Source of the DNA: Bacteroides fragilis NCTC 9343
Lineage (GTDB): Bacteria > Bacteroidota > Bacteroidia > Bacteroidales > Bacteroidaceae
Assembly: GCF_000025985.1 (NCBI RefSeq)
Contig: NC_003228.3
Coordinates: 4,836,001-4,900,000 of the forward strand
Direction of reading: 5' to 3'
DNA: 64,000 nt
In this document: positions 27,801-35,241 of the stretch, one piece after another
How positions within the stretch are numbered: position 1 is the stretch's first letter
Layout of the letters: every line of letters begins with the position of its first letter
Position numbers and translations under genes: made by a program
Notes under the pieces: generated by a model
Told to the model about the DNA's origin: nothing
Databases searched by the model: none
The model's input: only the letters and a program-made list of their open reading frames with translations

Positions 27801-28274
27801 TTCACTTACAAAGGTTTCTCACTCTACTTCTTGATCGATGGACGTTTTGGTGGCGATGTACTCTCACAGACTCAGGCCGAACTCGACCAAAGAGGTGTCA
27901 GCCTGAACAGCGGTAAAGCCCGAGATGCAGGATATATCAATATTGACGGAACACAAGTGAAGCCGAGAAAATTCTACACCGCAGTCAGTGGACGTGACGG
28001 ATGTACGGAGTACTATATGTACGACGCTACCAATATTCGCCTCCGCGAACTCTCTTTGGGCTACTCACTCCCCCAAAGCTGGTTGGCTAAAGCCGGCGGT
28101 GCATTTAAAGATGTCCAGTTGTCATTTGTAGCCCGCAACCTGTTCTTCATCTCAAAGAAAGCTCCGTTCGATCCGGATGCCGTTCTTTCGACAGGTAACG
28201 ATAATCAGGGTATTGACGTATTCGGCATGCCGACTACCCGTAGCTTAGGTTTCAATATTAAGTTCACATTCTAA
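24885..28274 (+). CDS. SusC/RagA-family TonB-dependent transporter with STN domain
   Basis: 1129 residues; the signal peptide begins at M1 or M24 (MKITLFLLFFVAFQAYS). An STN domain (residues ~50-110) is present, the module that signals to FecR. It is followed by the carboxypeptidase-like beta-sandwich (VTVKGVVTDQNGDPIIGANV), the TonB-box/plug region (LEQVVVTAMGIKKKEASLTY, IRGSRSISGNNQPLYVIDGV, ILKGASAAALYGSQAANGVI) and a large barrel ending FNIKFTF. It imports an oligomeric nutrient bound by its SusD partner, 12 bp downstream. No glycosidase, sulfatase or protease is adjacent, so the substrate is not indicated. Confidence 0.96.
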   Translation: MRKISLPRHLCPKNFVSKQILLAMKITLFLLFFVAFQAYSENGYSQSTKISIPRSSLKVSELLSKIESQTEYLFVYNKKNVDTRRWVNVQADNKTVSEVLDQAFKGTNIKYVMEGNNIVLTRNNDNAITAQQDRVTVKGVVTDQNGDPIIGANVLEKGTTNGCITDMEGNFTLNVPSNATLTITYIGYQPQNIQVNGRQSFNVKLQEEAMALEQVVVTAMGIKKKEASLTYSTQQVGGDELTRAKDPNMINALAGKTAGVQITKSSSGLGGSAKVSIRGSRSISGNNQPLYVIDGVPMLNNSNEQASTAIGGTADAGNRDGGDGISNLNPDDIESMSILKGASAAALYGSQAANGVILITTKKGKAGIQKITFSSNLTVDHAICLPEFQNNYAMDPEAKNSWGKNQTLKDYNNADNFFQNGVTAINSVSFMNGSEKMQTYFSYANTTAKGIVEKNKMQKHNLNFRETANFFNDYLKLDANVNLMTQTIKNRPTSGGYYMNPLVGLYGFPRGEDLSEYKNNFEVFDPARNMNVQNWYTSYQDMEQNPYWITNRINSNDKRTRAIASLTANVKITDWLNIQARGTADYTHDQYQQRMYASTAPALAGQNGRYIDLNHTETLYYGDVMAMVNKKWNDFSLNGAIGGSINSTNVNSLRLDSKTASLYYPNVFTVANIKMTQAAYIDEQMNQKRVLQSLFGTAQLGWKESLYLDVTARNDWSSTLAYTKHSSFFYPSVGLSWVLNNTVKLPEWISFGKIRGSWSKVGNDLPLFISNTIPGSNDIIGAGGAIVTYSKAPFNDLKPEMSTSYEIGTEWRFFNYRLDFDITYYRTNTKNQLFTLPSSAGADYKYYMVNAGNIQNEGVEITLGATPVMNDAFRWKTQFNFSTNKNKIIKLHPDLKTFVYGDESFSSSYSMRLVEGGSFGDIYGKAFERDENGKVAFTTDKDGDKIPNVIGGGNTEKVGNCNPDFMLGWSNTFTYKGFSLYFLIDGRFGGDVLSQTQAELDQRGVSLNSGKARDAGYINIDGTQVKPRKFYTAVSGRDGCTEYYMYDATNIRLRELSLGYSLPQSWLAKAGGAFKDVQLSFVARNLFFISKKAPFDPDAVLSTGNDNQGIDVFGMPTTRSLGFNIKFTF

Positions 28275-28286
28275 AAGAGATTCATC

Positions 28287-29903
28287 ATGAAAAACAATAT
28301 CAAATATATAGCAGGCATACTCTTAGGAGGATTGATCGGATTTTCAGCTTGTACTGATTCTTTTGAGTCGTTCAACACCAACGAAGCAGGATTCGATAAT
28401 GATAGTAAAAAACAGGATTTCAATTATTATGGCATCCCTTTGGGAATCATTCAGCAAGGAATCTACTTCAACTACGACTGGGGAAGCGGCAAGAACTGGC
28501 CTTTTCAGACCATGCAAAACCTGGGGGCAGATCTATTCTCGGGATATGTGCATGACTTCAATCCCTTCAACGAAGGAAAGAACAACAGCACTTACTACAT
28601 GATGGACGGCTGGAACGGTTCTACATGGGATAATACCTATGGATACATTATGCCGGAAGTACAGAAATCAGAGACTATTAATGAAAAAGACAATATAGGG
28701 TTCTTCGGTATTACCAAGATACTGAAAGTGGAATTAATGCACCGCTTATCCGACCTGTATGGACCGATCGTCTATACTCAGTTCGGATCAAAAACGGGTT
28801 CTACACCCGATACGCAACAAGAAGCATACAAAGCTTTCTTCAATGACCTGGATACAGGTATTGCCAAGATACGTGAATATCAGAAAGCCAATCCGGACAT
28901 TGAGAGTTTTGCAAAATTCGATATCCTGATGCCGCAGGGAAAACGCACATTCAGCGAATGGATACGGTTCGCAAATTCTCTCCGTCTGCGCCTGGCTGTC
29001 CGTATTGCCATGGCGGACTCTAAGCTGGCTGTGGCAGAAGCCCAAAAAGCACTTACGGATGAAGAAGGATTGCTGGAAGGCAATGATGAAGTCGTAGCCG
29101 TTTCTACCTCATCAGGTTATACTAATCCTTTCGGAGAAATCAATAAAGCATGGGGCGAAGTGTTTATGAACGCCAACATGGAGTCTCTATTAGTGGGTTA
29201 CGAAGATCCCCGCATGGAAAAGTATTTTGATAAAGCAACCGGCTCTGATGCAACAAGCCTTATCGACTATAAAGGTACTTACAAAGGTATCCGCCAAGGA
29301 ACAGGCTTTAGTCATAAAAACTACAACGGACATTCAAAAAGTACCATTACCCAACAGACAGACGCCGTACTGATGACTCCTGCCGAGGTATGGTTCCTGC
29401 GTGCCGAAGCAGCTCTGCGAGGCTGGAGCAGCGAATCGGTGAAGGATTGCTATGAAAAAGGTGTAAAAGCATCATTTGCACAATGGGGTGCTGCCGGTGC
29501 CGAAGCATATCTGGAGAGTGACAGAAAGCCATCCGACTATGTAGACGCTTTCAAAGCAGCCAATAATGTGAAAGCAGTCAACACACTGACCCCCAAATGG
29601 GACGATGCCGCCGGCAATGAAGACAAGCTGGGACGCATCATTACACAGAAATGGCTTGCCATGTTCCCTGAAGGAGGAGAAGCTTGGGCAGAACAACGTC
29701 GTACAGGCTATCCGAGACTATTCCCTGTATTGGTCAACCAAAGTGAAGGTACGGTAGATACCAACCTCGGACCACGTCGACTGAACTTCTTCGTAGGTAT
29801 CAAAACGACCAATCCCGAGCAATATACCCAATTGGTAAATGCATTGGGCGGAATCGACAACTGCGGCACTCGCCTGTGGTGGGACACCGGAAGAAATTTC
29901 TGA
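28287..29903 (+). CDS. SusD-like surface nutrient-binding lipoprotein
   Basis: 538 residues with a lipoprotein signal (YIAGILLGGLIGFSAC). The sequence belongs to the SusD_2 branch: SFESFNTNEAGF near the N-terminus, EWIRFANSLRLRLAVRIAM around residue 225, FMNANMESLLVGYEDPRMEK and a C-terminal FPEGGEAWAEQRRTGYPRLF. It forms the lid over the SusC barrel and binds the ligand at the surface. The gene is directly behind the transporter and ahead of a strong terminator. This branch serves glycans and, in other loci, peptides, so the ligand is open. Confidence 0.94.
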   Translation: MKNNIKYIAGILLGGLIGFSACTDSFESFNTNEAGFDNDSKKQDFNYYGIPLGIIQQGIYFNYDWGSGKNWPFQTMQNLGADLFSGYVHDFNPFNEGKNNSTYYMMDGWNGSTWDNTYGYIMPEVQKSETINEKDNIGFFGITKILKVELMHRLSDLYGPIVYTQFGSKTGSTPDTQQEAYKAFFNDLDTGIAKIREYQKANPDIESFAKFDILMPQGKRTFSEWIRFANSLRLRLAVRIAMADSKLAVAEAQKALTDEEGLLEGNDEVVAVSTSSGYTNPFGEINKAWGEVFMNANMESLLVGYEDPRMEKYFDKATGSDATSLIDYKGTYKGIRQGTGFSHKNYNGHSKSTITQQTDAVLMTPAEVWFLRAEAALRGWSSESVKDCYEKGVKASFAQWGAAGAEAYLESDRKPSDYVDAFKAANNVKAVNTLTPKWDDAAGNEDKLGRIITQKWLAMFPEGGEAWAEQRRTGYPRLFPVLVNQSEGTVDTNLGPRRLNFFVGIKTTNPEQYTQLVNALGGIDNCGTRLWWDTGRNF

Positions 29904-29983
29904 CACACAAAGGTATAAATTTTAATTAGTGGGTTTTCTTCGTATTAGTTGCGGGGAAAAGATTGGGAAGGGGCAAAGTCGAG

Positions 29984-30004
29984 GGGGACTTTGTCCCCTT
30001 TTTT
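29984..30004 (+). terminator. Terminator of the susCD-like operon
   Basis: GGGGAC-TTT-GTCCCC (29984-29998) followed by T7. Confidence 0.85.
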
Positions 30005-30094
30005 ATTAAAAACAGAATCAAAATAACAAAGAATGAAGAATCCAGATCATGATCTATAACAGATTAACAATAAGCACATTACTCGTCACAAGAT

Positions 30095-30253
30095 GTTTCA
30101 AAAGACGTTCGTCTGATGCAACAAAGATAAGATGCTTTTTTTACTTGTGCAAATCTTTTCGCATCGTTTTAATTATCAGTCATTTATCTATTCCCTTTGC
30201 ATTTTGTACAGAGAGCAAGAATCCTGTTTCAAAAGACGAACGTCTTTTGAAAC
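30095..30253. repeat. Invertible promoter element 1 (recombinase sites plus 119-bp segment)
   Basis: GTTTCAAAAGACGTTCGTCT (30095-30114) and its exact reverse complement AGACGAACGTCTTTTGAAAC (30234-30253) flank 119 bp. The core AGACGTTCGT fits the ARACGTWCGT consensus I recall for Mpi-type serine-invertase sites of B. fragilis. The segment carries a promoter pointing left, away from the fimbrillin-like gene at 30405, so this sequence shows the OFF state. Inversion would put the start site near 30233, reading toward that gene. Confidence 0.85.
30122..30153 (-). promoter_or_regulatory. Promoter inside invertible element 1 (OFF orientation)
   Basis: Minus strand: TTTG (30153-30150), 20-bp spacer, TATCTTTG (30129-30122), a consensus match. 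Reading leftward it meets no gene before the susCD terminator. Confidence 0.8.
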
Positions 30254-30404
30254 ACCACCTGTGTATTCAAGACAGTTATATCTGATTGGAATACACAAAC
30301 TTACGCATAATAAAAGTTGTATCAAACAGTCTTTACCGACTTATACCCTTATGTATAAGTCGGGCAAGAGATTTTGATCTGATTATTCATTAAATAAATT
30401 TAGA
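30254..30404 (+). promoter_or_regulatory. Leader of fimbrillin-like gene 1
   Basis: Untranslated in the ON state. CCGACTTATAC (30336-30346) and GTATAAGTCGG (30353-30363) make a perfect 11-bp hairpin 41 bp before the ATG. Parts resemble the leader of gene 2 (ACACAAACTTAC, AATAAAAG). Confidence 0.5.
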
Positions 30405-32024
30405 ATGAACAAACTTTTGATTATGCGGACACACCTCCTATGGATCGGAGTAATGACGGCATCCAGCCTTTGGTTGAGCGAATGCACGCAAGAAGAAAAG
30501 TATCCATTTTTTCCGGAAAAAGGTTATGATTCCGGTACTGTAATCCCTATTAAAATCAGTATGGCTGAAAATGGAGAGTACGATTCCTATACTCCGGAAA
30601 ACGACATGGCTCCTCGTTACAATGCTCCTCTGATTGCCGAATGGGCAGGAGTACAAACTCTAAGCCGTACCCGTACAAAAGAATCTCCGGAATATAATGG
30701 CCCCAGAATCGCATCTATGGAACTGACAGAAAATACTCCTTCCACCCTAACTACCCGTGCAAACACTCTGTCTACAGGTGTTTACTTTCGTCTGATCGTG
30801 TTCCGAAAGTCAGGGAATAACTATGTGTTCCAATCGGCTGCAGACTATACCTCAAATGGTGCTTCTTCACCTGTACTGAAGAAAGGAAAATTACTCACAC
30901 GCTCAGGAACGATCCGGGTCATCGGATACTCATTCAATACAACTGCGGCATTGGGGGATATCCCCGCATCATATACATATAATACCACCAAGATAGATAT
31001 CCCCAACATGAATAATGACTTTATGACTTATGATTCAGGAGACATAGCCAATGTGAACAGTCTTAATTACAATCTTCCGGTAACATTCAAACAGAAACTG
31101 TGTAAACTGACAATAAGCATTAGTGTAACCGGCTTCACAAGTAATACCATCAGCGGGTGTACAGGGGTATACGTAAAGCAGGGAGGTAATTCAACCTCGT
31201 GGGTAATTGGCAGTTCGGCAGTGGCTGCTAATACCAGCAACACAGCTTCATTCAACCCAAACACTAACCAGACTACTACGATACACATGGTTCCTTTCGC
31301 AAGTTCCCGGACAATAACAGTACACTTCAACAAGCTGACAGTAGGAAATCTAATTGCTAATAATGCGGATAATATCGATATTGCTTCAACTCAGAGTGTC
31401 CAATTGAAAGAGGGAATGAGCTATACAATGAAAATCCAGTTTAAGAGAAGCCCCGGAATAAATGTTCCGGCAGGTAGCATCAATCTGAGCAATCCGAAAA
31501 AAGCATGTACCAATGATGATAAGCAAAAGTTATCAAAATTGGTATTTGCCGACGGCAATTTAAAAAGTACCGGTGCAAGCAACAATTATGTATGGGCAAC
31601 CAACAAAGAATATGGCTACTATTACCAATGGAAAAAAGACTATAATGGAAACAACATCGATCCATGTGCCAGACTAAATCCCACAACTTATGGTAGTGGT
31701 TGGCGGCTGCCTACACGCAATGAATTAGAAAGATTGGGAAGATGCAATAATGTAAAAAAGGTCTCTAATGGAGTGAATGGTGTGTGGTTCCTAAATGCCA
31801 CAACCGGTATTTTTTTACCGTTAGGTGGCTGGCGTAATAATAACTCGGGAACAACGGCAGAAGACTGGCCTGGAACGTATGGTCAATATTTTACAGATGA
31901 ATCAATTAATACTAATGATTGTTATAGATTGGATATATCTCCCGGAGAAGGTAAAACCGATGTCAATAGCACACCAAAGAAAATGGCATACCAAACTCGT
32001 TGTGTCAAAGGACCTAAACTATAA
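30405..32024 (+). CDS. Fimbrillin-like lipoprotein with C-terminal FISUMP-type domain (1)
   Basis: 539 residues. A type II signal (MRTHLLWIGVMTASSLWLSE followed by Cys) predicts a surface lipoprotein. Residues ~125-360 resemble the Mfa-like fimbrillin fold (GVYFRLIVFRKSGNNYVFQS, IRVIGYSFNTTAALGDIPAS, MTYDSGDIANVNSLNYNLPV, FKQKLCKLTISISVTGF). The C-terminal ~150 residues (YGSGWRLPTRNELERLGRCN ... YQTRCVKG) match the 'W-R-L-P-T' and 'R-C-V' ends of the Fibrobacter-type major paralogous domain. It is a likely adhesin or fimbrial tip component, phase-varied by the invertible promoter upstream. It has a close paralogue at 32743. Start at M1 or M7. Confidence 0.85.
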   Translation: MNKLLIMRTHLLWIGVMTASSLWLSECTQEEKYPFFPEKGYDSGTVIPIKISMAENGEYDSYTPENDMAPRYNAPLIAEWAGVQTLSRTRTKESPEYNGPRIASMELTENTPSTLTTRANTLSTGVYFRLIVFRKSGNNYVFQSAADYTSNGASSPVLKKGKLLTRSGTIRVIGYSFNTTAALGDIPASYTYNTTKIDIPNMNNDFMTYDSGDIANVNSLNYNLPVTFKQKLCKLTISISVTGFTSNTISGCTGVYVKQGGNSTSWVIGSSAVAANTSNTASFNPNTNQTTTIHMVPFASSRTITVHFNKLTVGNLIANNADNIDIASTQSVQLKEGMSYTMKIQFKRSPGINVPAGSINLSNPKKACTNDDKQKLSKLVFADGNLKSTGASNNYVWATNKEYGYYYQWKKDYNGNNIDPCARLNPTTYGSGWRLPTRNELERLGRCNNVKKVSNGVNGVWFLNATTGIFLPLGGWRNNNSGTTAEDWPGTYGQYFTDESINTNDCYRLDISPGEGKTDVNSTPKKMAYQTRCVKGPKL

Positions 32025-32069
32025 TATTTCCCCTTAAATATAAAGAAGAGTAAAAAAACAAAGACAGAA

Positions 32070-32101
32070 ACAGTGCTGATAATCCACTGTCTAATTTTTT
32101 T
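32070..32101 (+). terminator. Terminator of fimbrillin-like gene 1
   Basis: ACAGTG (32070-32075) and CACTGT (32085-32090) followed by CTAATTTTTTT. A second hairpin, AAGGCAACT (32129-32137) with AGTTGCCTT (32153-32161), follows. Confidence 0.65.
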
Positions 32102-32161
32102 GGAGATATTCCGTAAATTACAAAACACAAGGCAACTAATTCATTTCGAATCAGTTGCCTT

Positions 32162-32436
32162 ATTTATATTTTAATCATTCCTCCCAAAAATTCAGAACGC
32201 CTCAATCGAAGGAAAAGTCTAAGACAAATCACCTACTATTAGATAGTCAGCACAATTCGTCAGGAATCTATTATGAACCAGCTTTGCAAGCATTGCCATA
32301 CCCTGGATACACCAAGTATTTCGATATTAGCAACCCTACATACTCTGATAGTAACCGTCCAAAAAGCAAGTATAAAGCTCAAACAAAAGAAATGTTCACT
32401 TCTCTAATAATAAATATCTTATGTTATAAGAATCAT
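32162..32436. other. Intergenic stretch without recognisable content
   Basis: No ORF, repeat or promoter of note before invertible element 2. Confidence 0.5.
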
Positions 32437-32595
32437 GTTTCAAAGGACGTACGTCTGATGTAACAAAGATAAGACGCTTTTTTTATCTGTGCAAATCTTT
32501 TTGCATTGCTTTAATTATCAGAAGTTTATCGGCTCCCCTTGCATCCAGTGCGGAGGGTAAAAATAGTGTTTCAAAAAACGTACGTCTTTTGAAAC
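32437..32595. repeat. Invertible promoter element 2
   Basis: GTTTCAAAGGACGTACGTCT (32437-32456) and AAACGTACGTCTTTTGAAAC (32576-32595) are inverted repeats matching at 18 of 20 positions, again with 119 bp between them. The core is ACGTACGT. The enclosed promoter points left, away from the gene at 32743 (OFF). Much of the enclosed sequence matches element 1, so the two are duplicates. Confidence 0.83.
32464..32495 (-). promoter_or_regulatory. Promoter inside invertible element 2 (OFF orientation)
   Basis: Minus strand: TTTG (32495-32492), 20-bp spacer, TATCTTTG (32471-32464); same geometry as element 1. Confidence 0.8.
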
Positions 32596-32742
32596 ACAAC
32601 AGGCGTTCTATCTGTCTAATTTACACAAACTTACTGCAAAATAAAAGCTGTATTCACAGCCTGCCATAGCCGGCCTGCCCATTCTTAATGGGAAGGCCTT
32701 GCTGAGTATGATCTATTTTATTCATTTTTAAACATTTGAGTT

Positions 32743-34347
32743 ATGAATACGAAGACAAAACTTCTGTATGTAGGCTTTCGTGCGTTAAACACATGCTGTC
32801 TGTACGCGGCTTTTTTAATGATAACATCGTGTGGCGACAATGTTGTGAACCCCGACAGCCCGGAACCGGACGGGGAGGATATGATTCCTGTTACGGTCAG
32901 CCGGGTTGAGGATGGCAATTATATGGAAAGCCATGTTGATACTCCCGACACAACCGGGGGAAGAACGCTTGTAGACGAATGGGTGCCGGTGAAAGAGCCA
33001 CCCGCCAGCAGGGTCATACCCGCTGCCGTGCCTTACGAGGGGCCTCCAGCGGTACGGATGACGCTCCGCGAAGAGCCACAGGTCACTACCCGTGCCGCTA
33101 CATTGGGCAACGGCATTTATTTCCGGTTGATCGCTTTCCGTAAAGTAGGCAGCAATTACGTATTCCAGTCGGCTGCGGATTTTACGACAAACGGGGCTTC
33201 CGCTCCCACACTCAGGCAAGGAAATCTGCTCACCAGAGCAGGAACTGTCCGTGTGATCGGATACTCGTTCAATAGTACGGCAGGGATGGGAACGATCCCT
33301 TCATCCTATACTTATAACAGTACTTCCGTCACTATCCCGAATATGAACAGTGACTTTATGGTCTATGACTCGGGGGACATAGCGAATGTGAGCACAATCA
33401 GCCACAACCTGTCGGTTAGTTTCACGCAAAAACTCTGCAAGCTGACGGTTAAACTCTCCTTGTCGCAGTTTGGGAGCAACACGTTTACCAACTGTACGGG
33501 CGTATATGTTTCTCAAGGGGGCAATGCGTCCTCCTGGACGATAGGCCCCTCTACAAATAATGTAAGTGCCAATACCGGAAATACACCTACATTCAATATA
33601 GCCAATAATTCTACTGCCACTGTGCGGTTAGTTCCTTTTTCGGGTTCCCGGACGATCACGGTGCATATCGGTACGCTGACTCTCAGTAATTACTTCAATG
33701 CAAATAACCGGAATATCATCTCGAGTCAAAATGTCCAGTTGCTACCGGGAAAGAGTTATACCATTACGCTGAAGTTTGAATTGGGGATACAATTGGCGGC
33801 AAGTAACATTAACCTGACACAAAACGGATGCACAACGAATGATAAGAATGATTTGGCAAAGCTGAGATGGGCCACGGGAAATTTGAAGAGTACGGGAAGC
33901 ACGAATTATATATGGGCACCTTCGCAGACAGAAATTGGGTATTACTACGCTTTCAATAAACTTTATAATGGAAGCACCGGAGATCCGTGTTCTAAATTGA
34001 ATACTGCATATTACGGTACAGGCTGGCGGACACCTTCTAAAAATGAACTGGAAAAACTGTCACGATGTACAGATAAAGTGTTTACGAATAATGGTATGTG
34101 GTTTATGAATAAAAGCCTGGGGGTATTTTTAAAAGCTGGAGGAGTGCGACAGGAAAGTGGATCAGGCACAAATGGAGCGACATATACAGATCATGGGTGT
34201 TACTGGACCTCGACAATAGGGACTAGTAAAAATGCTTATAATATGGAATTTTGGAACACAGAGGCACATGTAAATAATACATCTTCTTGGTTTGGTCTCC
34301 AAACTAATGGTTTACTTATCCGTTGCGTAAAAGGTACCAAACAATAA
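32743..34347 (+). CDS. Fimbrillin-like lipoprotein with C-terminal FISUMP-type domain (2)
   Basis: 534 residues, paralogue of the product at 30405 along its whole length: GIYFRLIAFRKVGSNYVFQS, VRVIGYSFNSTAGMGTIPSS, MVYDSGDIANVSTISHNLSV, FTQKLCKLTVKLSLSQF and the C-terminal YGTGWRTPSKNELEKLSRCT ... LLIRCVKG. The lipoprotein signal ends CCLYAAFLMITSC. The region from ~35 to 115 is proline-rich and differs most from gene 1. GC-rich codons dominate its first half (32850-33250), unlike gene 1. It lies behind its own invertible promoter and 25 bp ahead of an HU/Ig-type gene, with which it probably forms an operon. Confidence 0.85.
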   Translation: MNTKTKLLYVGFRALNTCCLYAAFLMITSCGDNVVNPDSPEPDGEDMIPVTVSRVEDGNYMESHVDTPDTTGGRTLVDEWVPVKEPPASRVIPAAVPYEGPPAVRMTLREEPQVTTRAATLGNGIYFRLIAFRKVGSNYVFQSAADFTTNGASAPTLRQGNLLTRAGTVRVIGYSFNSTAGMGTIPSSYTYNSTSVTIPNMNSDFMVYDSGDIANVSTISHNLSVSFTQKLCKLTVKLSLSQFGSNTFTNCTGVYVSQGGNASSWTIGPSTNNVSANTGNTPTFNIANNSTATVRLVPFSGSRTITVHIGTLTLSNYFNANNRNIISSQNVQLLPGKSYTITLKFELGIQLAASNINLTQNGCTTNDKNDLAKLRWATGNLKSTGSTNYIWAPSQTEIGYYYAFNKLYNGSTGDPCSKLNTAYYGTGWRTPSKNELEKLSRCTDKVFTNNGMWFMNKSLGVFLKAGGVRQESGSGTNGATYTDHGCYWTSTIGTSKNAYNMEFWNTEAHVNNTSSWFGLQTNGLLIRCVKGTKQ

Positions 34348-34372
34348 TATTCACTTTTAAACTTAACAAATC

Positions 34373-35131
34373 ATGAAAACCGAACTCAAAGGCTGGCTTG
34401 CGGACAATACCGTAACCACCGACAACAAAGAAGACAAAATCCTGGTATTGGAGAGCGCCGGAAACCTGACACTATCCGATGTACTGGATGAAATGAAGAA
34501 AGAAGATACCGGCTTGCGGGCAGAGACTTTAAAGCATGCCGTCGATCTTTTTCAGCGTACAGTATCGGAATTGGTACTGAACGGATACTCTGTCAATACG
34601 GGGTTATTCCGTGCTGTTCCCCAGTTTCGCGGGGTAATAGACGGTGGAGTATGGAATCCTGAGAGAAATTCGATCTATGTTTCCTTCAATCAGGATAAGG
34701 ATTTACGTGAAGCTATCGCACGAACCGGCGTAAAAATCCTAGGAGCCAAAGGCGATTCGGCCTATTTCATCGGTGGTGAAGACGCCGCCACCCGTGCTAC
34801 GGACGGTAGTGCGACTGCAGGACGTAACTATCGCTTACAAGGCAAGAACATCAAAGTAGCAGGTACAGATCCTGCCGTAGGTATCGTCTTGATTGATGAA
34901 AAAGGCACGGAAACGAAGCTACCGATGGATATGATAGCAGTAAACAACCCTTCGGAAGTACTGGTACTCCTACCGGCAGACCTGACAGACGGAATATACA
35001 AACTGCGACTGACTACGCAATATACCAGTGGCAACCGGCAACTGAAGACACCACATGTCATCAGCCAAACCATCGTAATAGGCAATACAACCGAGGGCGA
35101 CGGAGATATTGTGGACGACCCGACAGCATAA
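34373..35131 (+). CDS. HU-like DNA-binding plus DUF4469/Ig-like protein
   Basis: 252 residues, no signal peptide. Residues ~1-125 resemble the HU-type domain of Bacteroidetes proteins (LTLSDVLDEMKKEDTGLRAE, LKHAVDLFQRTVSELVLNGY, VNTGLFRAVPQFRGV). Residues ~150-240 resemble the DUF4469 Ig-like fold (YRLQGKNIKVAGTDPAVGIV, VLLPADLTDGIYKLRLTTQY). It ends in an acidic tail GDIVDDPTA. The same ending (GEIVDDPTA) closes the HU-like protein at 61673. It is co-transcribed with fimbrillin-like gene 2, so phase variation there could also vary this protein. Its biological role is not established. Confidence 0.8.
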   Translation: MKTELKGWLADNTVTTDNKEDKILVLESAGNLTLSDVLDEMKKEDTGLRAETLKHAVDLFQRTVSELVLNGYSVNTGLFRAVPQFRGVIDGGVWNPERNSIYVSFNQDKDLREAIARTGVKILGAKGDSAYFIGGEDAATRATDGSATAGRNYRLQGKNIKVAGTDPAVGIVLIDEKGTETKLPMDMIAVNNPSEVLVLLPADLTDGIYKLRLTTQYTSGNRQLKTPHVISQTIVIGNTTEGDGDIVDDPTA

Positions 35132-35154
35132 ATCATACCGCATCGCTTCCCTTA

Positions 35155-35212
35155 TGCAGGGGTGCATCGATATCTTGTGCAGTTCTGCACAAGGTGCCGG
35201 TGCACCCCTGCA
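35155..35212. repeat. Two-tier inverted repeat between convergent genes
   Basis: Outer arms TGCAGGGGTGCA (35155-35166) and TGCACCCCTGCA (35201-35212); inner arms CTTGTGCAG (35174-35182) and CTGCACAAG (35185-35193). All pairs are perfect, and there is no T run. It may act as a bidirectional stop between the HU/Ig gene and buk. Confidence 0.75.
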
Positions 35213-35241
35213 CAATGCGGCAATGCAACCAAGCTCTAAAA

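Noticed and set aside
32129..32161. Second hairpin after fimbrillin-like gene 1
   Set aside because: Looks like an ordinary backup terminator; no repeat copies seen in the window.
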